DNA from: a virus
Length of the DNA stretch: 20,134 nt
Direction: 5' to 3' (one strand)
Virus record (IMG/VR): IMGVR_UViG_3300030060_003757
Coordinates: 1 to 20,134 of that record
Below the pieces are notes generated by a model. That model did no database searches, was not told the origin of the DNA, and worked only from the letters and a program-made list of their open reading frames with translations. Every line of letters starts with the position of its first letter. Position 1 is the stretch's first letter. Below, one piece after another: positions 14,702 to 20,134 of this stretch. Made by a program: the position numbers and the translations under genes.

Positions 14702-17266
14702 TTAAATTCTTCCTGATATTCTTTTTCTACTCACAGTGCTTTGTACTTTAGCTCTTGAGTCTTGTATTCTTGTTTTAGGTCTAGCACCTGTAAAAACTAC
14801 TCTTATATCTCTTACATACATTGGGCCTTCTTCTTGCGCATCTGAGTCTGGCGCATAAAAAGCTATTAATTCATAACCGTATTTTTGAGCAGCTATAGAT
14901 AACGATTTTTCTTGCCAAGCACCTAAAGATCCACTATCAAATCTTACTTGTTGTCTAAAGCAATAAAAATTACTATTTACAACTTTAGCATCACTACTAT
15001 CTAAATAACTTGTTTCATTTGTATAACCAGAGGTGTATCGCCCATGCGCGTTATTATTGTTTGTATAAGCGACTAAATATGGCATATTCCAACCACTTTG
15101 ACTTGTAGGTCCTCTAAATTCACCTTTTACTGTTACAGCTGTATTTGGTGGTATGTATGTAACTACTTTTGCTAAAGGGTAATGTTCAGTTCTACCGTTA
15201 GCTATAGTCCAATTAGTTTCACCGTTTTTTCTAAATATTAAGTGACCACCTTCTAAAAGAGCCTCTGTTCCTTCTTCAAAGTTAAAATCTATAAATTGCA
15301 CGTTTTGCCAGTGGGCTCCACCTCTTTCCCAAGTGTTTCTACCTTCTGGCCCGCCACTACCATAGCTATAATCATTAGCATCAACAGCACCAGTGTTGTT
15401 TGTGTAACCACTATATATTTCTGGTATTTCTTTATACCATTTTGGATTAAAATACGAATCTATAAATTTAATACCACCTGATCCAACTCCGTTATAAATC
15501 ATTGTTCTAAATCCTTCAAAAAACCATCTTCTAAAGTTTTGGCCTGGTGGAGAATAGTAATGGTAAAAAGGTCTGTTTTCACTATTAAGAACTATATTGT
15601 TATGTATAGGTGTTATATCTCTATTGTGGTGAAAAAACCAAGCATAATCATCAGATCTTGTTCCGTAATTGTATGCAACTTCACAAGCCATGTCATAAAA
15701 AGCATCTGTGTAAAAATTAGTATAATGATTTCTAGTAGCATAATTATTTACAAGCTGCATATCCATATGTGAAGACCAACACCAGGTACCTGCCCATCCA
15801 TTGTTTACTAATACAGAGTTTCTATGAACAAAACTATGTGGATGTCTAGTATGTAACCCAGTATAACTTTGGCTAGGATTATTATTATTCCAACAAACAT
15901 TGTTTTCATATCTACTTTGACAATCGTATCTAGAGTCTGTAGTATAATCATTTTCTCTATATCTACTATTATAACCAGCTGTAAAACAAGAAGCTCTGTA
16001 ATATGTATTATTAGTATTACCACCCATTTGTTTCCACTCAACATTTTTTAATACTATTTCTCTAGTACTTGCTCTACTATAATCAGTATAATACTCTACA
16101 TAACAATACGCTCTAACATCTGTGTCTACACCGTATATTTGTATTGGTCTTGTAAGTTTTTGCACTAAACTACCAACTTTTCTAACATTACCTATAGCTG
16201 GGCTAACTGTTAGTGTATTACCACTTTTACCGGTTATTTCATAAGATGAATTATAATCCCAATTAGTATCGGTATCATTGTTAACATCTATATTTATATA
16301 ATCACCTACATCAAAATTAGTTGAATTACCTATAGTTACTGTTGTATCATTTACAGCTGCAGCACTTGTTAATGTTGTTGCGTTTTGTCTAACGTGACAC
16401 CCTCCTGAGTGGTGTATTTTATCAAAACCAGTTTCAAATACTTCTGTACCACTTGATATAGTACCAGATATACTAGAGTCTAAAGTTAATGTTTTTGTGT
16501 TGTGATTTATTGCGGTTATTTCTTTTACATTTCTGTTGCTTCCTGTTCCGAATATAATTTTGTAGCCTACTCTGAATATTTTAGTGTAATCAACAACTAA
16601 AGAAGTACCGCTGGCAGAAGAAACTATTGCCTTGGGGCCTACAAATTTTCTTATATATATTCTTTTGTTTGATGTATCAATATCATGAATCCAAGCCCCT
16701 TCATCACCTCTAACTCTATAGTCTTGATCTGTTGAGTGATAAATGGCAATCCAATCTCCTATAGCAAAACCAGTTGTACTAGCTACATGAACATAAGCGT
16801 CTTCAACTGCTACCGCAGACGCGGTATTAGTTATAGTAACATTATCATCACCCATAAACTTCCAAGATGAATAAGTAACATTTTCTATCCATATACCATG
16901 CTGATCATCATTATTACCTTCAAACTCTAGTCTTATATTATTACCTGTTGCAGATAATAAAGCTCCAGATGAACTACCACCTTCAGTAAAGTCTTGTGCA
17001 GAGACACCATCAGTTTTAGAATAATCAGTAGACCCATTACCTTGTACTGTAATTCTACCGTTTATTCTAATTTTACCATTAGTTGCAAAATGTAAATTAC
17101 CTCTAACAGATATATCACCAAAACCAGTACCAGCTCTTAAATCAGAGTTTATTGTTACTTTATGTCCTTGTGAAATAGTAAATGTGTCTCCGTCAGCTGG
17201 AGTTGAACCTCCCCATGTTTGTGAACTAGTCCAATTTCCAGATGCGCTACTAGTTAAGTTCGCCAT
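14702..17266 (-). CDS. G8-domain beta-helix tail spike-like protein
   Basis: 854 residues. The N-terminus (about 10-76) is a G8-type domain: GNWTSSQTWGGSTPADGDTF, ISQGHKVTIN, DISVRGNLHF, KIRINGRITVQG. G8 domains occur in CEMIP/TMEM2-like and other sugar-associated beta-helix proteins. Then come strand-rich segments (TGFAIGDWIAIYHS, NFDVGDYINIDV) and a middle region encoded around 15530-15900 that is unusually rich in Asn, Tyr, His and Trp (HTRHPHSFVHRNSVLVNNGW, AGTWCWSSHMDMQLVNN), with regular NNxxxx turns typical of a right-handed parallel beta-helix. A jelly-roll-like stretch (YPLAKVVTYIPPNTAVTVKG, then EKSLSIAAQKYGYELIAFYA) and a basic tail (SRKRISGRI) end it. A polysaccharide-binding or -cleaving spike is likely; no catalytic residues can be assigned. 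It starts inside the upstream 62-residue gene. Confidence 0.8.
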   Translation of the reverse strand: MANLTSSASGNWTSSQTWGGSTPADGDTFTISQGHKVTINSDLRAGTGFGDISVRGNLHFATNGKIRINGRITVQGNGSTDYSKTDGVSAQDFTEGGSSSGALLSATGNNIRLEFEGNNDDQHGIWIENVTYSSWKFMGDDNVTITNTASAVAVEDAYVHVASTTGFAIGDWIAIYHSTDQDYRVRGDEGAWIHDIDTSNKRIYIRKFVGPKAIVSSASGTSLVVDYTKIFRVGYKIIFGTGSNRNVKEITAINHNTKTLTLDSSISGTISSGTEVFETGFDKIHHSGGCHVRQNATTLTSAAAVNDTTVTIGNSTNFDVGDYINIDVNNDTDTNWDYNSSYEITGKSGNTLTVSPAIGNVRKVGSLVQKLTRPIQIYGVDTDVRAYCYVEYYTDYSRASTREIVLKNVEWKQMGGNTNNTYYRASCFTAGYNSRYRENDYTTDSRYDCQSRYENNVCWNNNNPSQSYTGLHTRHPHSFVHRNSVLVNNGWAGTWCWSSHMDMQLVNNYATRNHYTNFYTDAFYDMACEVAYNYGTRSDDYAWFFHHNRDITPIHNNIVLNSENRPFYHYYSPPGQNFRRWFFEGFRTMIYNGVGSGGIKFIDSYFNPKWYKEIPEIYSGYTNNTGAVDANDYSYGSGGPEGRNTWERGGAHWQNVQFIDFNFEEGTEALLEGGHLIFRKNGETNWTIANGRTEHYPLAKVVTYIPPNTAVTVKGEFRGPTSQSGWNMPYLVAYTNNNNAHGRYTSGYTNETSYLDSSDAKVVNSNFYCFRQQVRFDSGSLGAWQEKSLSIAAQKYGYELIAFYAPDSDAQEEGPMYVRDIRVVFTGARPKTRIQDSRAKVQSTVSRKRISGRI

Positions 17267-17438
17267 CTAATTCTGATTGTATTTCAGCTAAGTAGCTTGT
17301 GTCTAAAGATAACTCAAAAGTTAAATCATCGTTAGTGTCTACTTTAGCATTATCATTAACAACAATCGAACACTCGGGAACATCATTAGTTACCACGAGT
17401 GTCTTTTCGATCTTGTCGTATTTTACTTTAATTATCAT
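17250..17438 (-). CDS. Small hypothetical protein between fibre genes
   Basis: 62 residues, acidic, with a strand-like start MIIKVKYDKIEKTLVVTNDV and an end LSLDTSYLAEIQSELDGELN. I recognise no family. It is supported as a gene by its tight fit: 22 bases after the 582-residue fibre gene's stop, a 17-base overlap with the G8 spike start, the same strand, and codon use like its neighbours. The leader before it contains two tandem copies of TTAAATAAAA ending at the ATG and no Shine-Dalgarno. The position suggests a tail assembly or fibre-attachment helper, which is inference only. Confidence 0.6.
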   Translation of the reverse strand: MIIKVKYDKIEKTLVVTNDVPECSIVVNDNAKVDTNDDLTFELSLDTSYLAEIQSELDGELN

Positions 17439-17460
17439 TTTATTTAATTTTATTTAACTA

Positions 17461-19209
17461 TTATGAGTAGCTAGGTGTTTTACTTGTCGATCCTTTGATT
17501 GAAGTAATCATAACTTCAATATCATTATCTGGAACATCACTAAATGTTATTCTTATTGTTGTTGTGCTTGCTGATCCAGCAAAGTTCTTTCTTTCAACAA
17601 CAGCAAAAACAGTTTCTTTTGTGCTTGAGTCAAAAAGTTGAACTATAACATCTTCAGTACCTAAATCGTGTTGTATTGCACATACTTGATTACCACTTGC
17701 AAATGTACTGTCAGATACATCAATAGTAGCATGAACAGATCTAGCAGCTAATGTCGTTGGTGTTAAAGCCTCAGAGTTGTTACCACTTCTTGCGTCAGCA
17801 GCACTTGCTAATTTTACAACACCCGAGTTACTAGCATCTGCAGTTGGTAAAGTTCTTGTTGAGTGTGACGAAATAACACCATCAGTCATTGCTAACGTAT
17901 CAATTACAGTAACACCTGAAGTGTCAATATCACTGTCAGTACCTATTTGTGTATTATATGTACCAGAAGCCTGTAGGCCGTTTAATTGTGTTTGAATGTT
18001 AGAAGTTACTCCATCTAAATAATCAAACTCTGTTGATGTTACACCTGTAGCTCTTAAATCTTTAGCATAGTTTAAATCGTTATGATCACCAGTAAAACCA
18101 TCAATTTTGTTTATCTCAGCAGGAGTTGCTGATATTGTTCCACCTGGAGCAGCTGCAAATAAAGCAACATGACCAGATAAATCTGCTAACGTTACTGTTC
18201 TATCATTACCTAACACAGCTGTTGTTAAATTTAACTCATGAGCAGCATTGGTACCTGAAGCACCTTCAAATTGTAACGTATTATCTGTAACAACTTTTAC
18301 AGTTTCATTAGCTGTTGTAGTATCACCTGAAACAATAATGTTTGTTACTTTTAACGTACCAGAGCTAGGTATATATTTAATACCTGGATCTGATAAACCT
18401 GTTTGAGCACCAGTAGCATTAGCAACAAAAGTTACAAACTGTTCAGTTGAACTATTTGAATCAGCTATAGTTTGTAATGTATCAGTGTTTGTGTCTGTGT
18501 TAGCCCAAGGCACGTTAACTACAAGATTATCTTGATCGTCAGTTTCAACTTGGTATAATCTATTTGAAGTTGTTGATATTGAATTAGGTGCTTGAGTTGT
18601 TCCAGTAGCACCTACATTTGCGTTTATAGTATTACCACTTAGTGATAAACCTGTACCAGCAGCTCTTTGTGTGTTAGTATCTGTATCAGTCCAAGGTATA
18701 TTTATAACACCTCTACCAGACGAATCAACTTGTAAACCGTATGTTCTACCGTTTGTAGTTGTTACTTCGTTAGCAGCTACTGTTTGTGTAGTGCTACTAA
18801 ATAATTTTATTGCTCCAGCTGTTGTAGCATCTGCCGCGCCTGTAGCAGCACCAGTTATAGTTATTGTATCACCAGTACCTTTAGATACAGAAACTGTACC
18901 AGCACCAGCGAATATAACGTCATCAGTTGTATTTCCAGAAGTTCCTGATCCTGATAATCTTAATTTTATACCTGACGAATCTACAACAGAAGTTGCGTAT
19001 TCATTCATTGCGTCGTTAGTGTCTGTTGATAGAGTTCTAAATTCAACTCCACCCGATCCATTATCGTGACCGACTTTTAATGCATTGGCACCACTATCAA
19101 AGTATATCGCACCAATGGCTGCAGTAGGAGCAGAGCTCGTAACATGCATTTTTATGTTTTGTAGTTCCTGTCCCGTGAGGTCCAGGTCGTGTAGAAATTT
19201 AATTGCCAT
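17461..19209 (-). CDS. Tail fibre protein with repeated NVPW modules
   Basis: 582 residues. The N-terminus MAIKFLHDLDLTGQELQNIK with TSSAPTAAIGAIYFDSGAN is the start module of many marine phage fibres. The middle has a repeated unit: GRTYGLQVDSSGRGVINIPW then TDTDTNTQ, and NRLYQVETDDQDNLVVNVPW then ANTDTNTD. Later come phage-fibre motifs such as DGVTSNIQTQLNGL, GVVKLASAADARSGNNSEAL and TPTTLAARS. The C-terminal tip (from about residue 500) contains CAIQHDLGTEDVIVQLFD and ends in a beta-rich segment, likely the surface-binding end. A similar H-x-LG tip motif ends the neighbouring 242-residue protein. The ATG at 19209 follows an A-rich leader (AAACTAAACAAACAAGAAA). Confidence 0.85.
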   Translation of the reverse strand: MAIKFLHDLDLTGQELQNIKMHVTSSAPTAAIGAIYFDSGANALKVGHDNGSGGVEFRTLSTDTNDAMNEYATSVVDSSGIKLRLSGSGTSGNTTDDVIFAGAGTVSVSKGTGDTITITGAATGAADATTAGAIKLFSSTTQTVAANEVTTTNGRTYGLQVDSSGRGVINIPWTDTDTNTQRAAGTGLSLSGNTINANVGATGTTQAPNSISTTSNRLYQVETDDQDNLVVNVPWANTDTNTDTLQTIADSNSSTEQFVTFVANATGAQTGLSDPGIKYIPSSGTLKVTNIIVSGDTTTANETVKVVTDNTLQFEGASGTNAAHELNLTTAVLGNDRTVTLADLSGHVALFAAAPGGTISATPAEINKIDGFTGDHNDLNYAKDLRATGVTSTEFDYLDGVTSNIQTQLNGLQASGTYNTQIGTDSDIDTSGVTVIDTLAMTDGVISSHSTRTLPTADASNSGVVKLASAADARSGNNSEALTPTTLAARSVHATIDVSDSTFASGNQVCAIQHDLGTEDVIVQLFDSSTKETVFAVVERKNFAGSASTTTIRITFSDVPDNDIEVMITSIKGSTSKTPSYS

Positions 19210-19231
19210 TTTCTTGTTTGTTTAGTTTTTG

Positions 19232-19960
19232 TTAGTTAGCGTATACTGTTCCAGAATTTAATGCCGAAAAGAATACTTTTGAATTATTTTTATTTATATG
19301 TGAGTGTGGTACAATTGCAACATCCCCTGTACTTAGTTTTACAGAAATTGTTGGAAATTTACCTAAATTATGAGGAATTGCTAATTCAAACTGTCCATTT
19401 ACAAAAGACAGATCACCTGTAGCAAATGACTGCTCATACTCTTTGTCTTGCGCTCCGGTATATAATGTTAAATTATAATACACACCTGTTACAAAACCAT
19501 ACCCATCAGAATTATTATTACTATTAAGATGAGTTAGACCTAAGTTATAAAAATCAGTACTACCAACTTGTGATATACTATTTACTTTATAAACAGCAAA
19601 TATGTTCTGATCTTGTATTTGACTTATTACTATTTCTTTTTTTAAAAACGTGTTTAACACTGTTAATATGTTTTTATCACCATTATTTGGGTAAGCGCTA
19701 ACACGTATAGAAACATTTGATGTTGGAAAAGCGCCAACAACAGTATCATTATTGTTATCTTTTATATTACCAGATGACAAATCACCATGAGTATATTTAT
19801 ACGGTATATTTGAGTGTACACCTAAAACATTTGTTTGTGATAAAAAAGCGCCTACGTTTTCTAGTGAATAATTTTTTGTTCCACCACTAGAGTCAGTACC
19901 TATTAATTTATCGTTTTTGTCTGGTGTTGAGTCTTGAGCGTATTTAGTTATTCTTGCCAT
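19232..19960 (-). CDS. Tail adaptor/short fibre-like protein
   Basis: 242 residues. The start MARITKYAQDSTPDKNDKLI then GTDSSGGTKNYSLENVGAFL is a module I associate with short tail proteins of marine phages, where it probably serves for attachment to the baseplate or tail. The middle is beta-rich (VSIRVSAYPNNGDKNILTVL, KKEIVISQIQDQNIFAVYKV, YYNLTLYTG). The C-terminal tip FELAIPHNLGKFPTISVKLS followed by GDVAIVPHSHINKN resembles the tip of the neighbouring fibre and includes an HSH motif. No signal peptide or membrane segment. The first 17 bases overlap the holin-like gene. The role as adaptor rather than receptor-binding protein is not resolved. Confidence 0.75.
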   Translation of the reverse strand: MARITKYAQDSTPDKNDKLIGTDSSGGTKNYSLENVGAFLSQTNVLGVHSNIPYKYTHGDLSSGNIKDNNNDTVVGAFPTSNVSIRVSAYPNNGDKNILTVLNTFLKKEIVISQIQDQNIFAVYKVNSISQVGSTDFYNLGLTHLNSNNNSDGYGFVTGVYYNLTLYTGAQDKEYEQSFATGDLSFVNGQFELAIPHNLGKFPTISVKLSTGDVAIVPHSHINKNNSKVFFSALNSGTVYAN

Positions 19961-20134
19961 TTTTAAATTTATTATATTTTTCTACGCTTCGACCGCCAAA
20001 ATAAGCGCCAATAGTAGTCATTAGTACTAGTTGAAGTAAATCTACCCATTTTTCTTCTACTTCAAATTTTATTGATCCTGAGTCTATAAATACCATGAGC
20101 ACGGTCGCCACTATTAAGAATACTAGTACGAGAG
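19944..20134 (-). CDS. Holin-like small membrane protein (5' end beyond window)
   Basis: The frame reading LVLVFLIVATVLMVFIDSGS from the right edge is open for 62 codons and stops at TAA 19946-19944. A hydrophobic helix (about the first 16 visible residues) is followed by a short soluble segment (KFEVEEKWVD) and a second hydrophobic stretch LLQLVLMTTIGAYFGGRSVE ending in a basic/Asn tail (KYNKFKNGKNN). The GAYFGGRSVEK ending resembles small phage and gene-transfer-agent holins of the 3TM holin family, which permeabilise the inner membrane at lysis. The N-terminus is missing, so a first membrane helix may lie beyond the edge. It overlaps the next gene by 17 bases. Holin is a family-pattern call; a tail-associated membrane protein is the alternative. 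Confidence 0.6.
   Translation of the reverse strand, partial: LVLVFLIVATVLMVFIDSGSIKFEVEEKWVDLLQLVLMTTIGAYFGGRSVEKYNKFKNGKNN

Noticed and set aside
14366-14716. Plus-strand 116-codon frame (and others at 4423-4725 and 18671-19069).
   Set aside because: These are low-complexity Val/Leu/Pro/Ser-rich antisense readings of minus-strand fibre or terminase genes, with no motifs and no leader.
17370-17402. Inverted repeat ACACTCG / CGAGTGT.
   Set aside because: Seven pairs with a 19-base loop within the 62-residue gene and no U tract; plausible by chance.

Overview
The window reads as part of the late region of a tailed double-stranded DNA phage. Every convincing gene lies on the minus strand. Genes are packed head to tail with overlaps of 1 to 56 bases and no gap longer than 34 bases. 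The DNA is AT-rich. No tRNA, rRNA, insertion sequence or CRISPR array was seen.

Two features point to a host in the Bacteroidota (a marine flavobacterium is my guess), and neither is proof. First, almost no gene start has a Shine-Dalgarno sequence; starts follow A-rich or TAA-rich leaders instead. Second, one tail protein carries a BACON-like domain. The TerS-TerL-portal block looks most like that of Crassvirales (crAss-like phages): the terminase has a degenerate Walker A, and the portal has a GLNEARDGS signature. The tail proteins instead resemble families I know from uncultured marine phages. I put the crAss-like assignment at about 55 percent.

Layout in order of transcription (right to left). 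A partial holin-like membrane protein (19944-20134) is followed by a tail adaptor-like protein (19232-19960), a 582-residue fibre (17461-19209) and a 62-residue protein (17250-17438). Next come an 854-residue G8/beta-helix spike (14702-17266) and a 2365-residue fibre ending in a Peptidase_S74 chaperone domain (7594-14691). Then come a guanidinoacetate-methyltransferase-like enzyme (7026-7601), a BACON-domain tail protein (6454-7026) and three small proteins of unknown function (6090-6419, 5795-6058, 5599-5820). After these are a miniature SET-domain protein (5228-5599) and a tandem GroES-like co-chaperonin (4654-5244). The block ends with the small terminase candidate, the large terminase and the portal, which runs off the left edge.

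As a unit, the right two thirds builds and presents receptor-binding fibres, and the left third packages DNA. The small enzyme and chaperone genes in between are the least ordinary content: a fused double GroES fold, a SET protein and a GAMT-like methyltransferase. The central ATPase segment of the terminase also differs in base composition from the rest of its gene.
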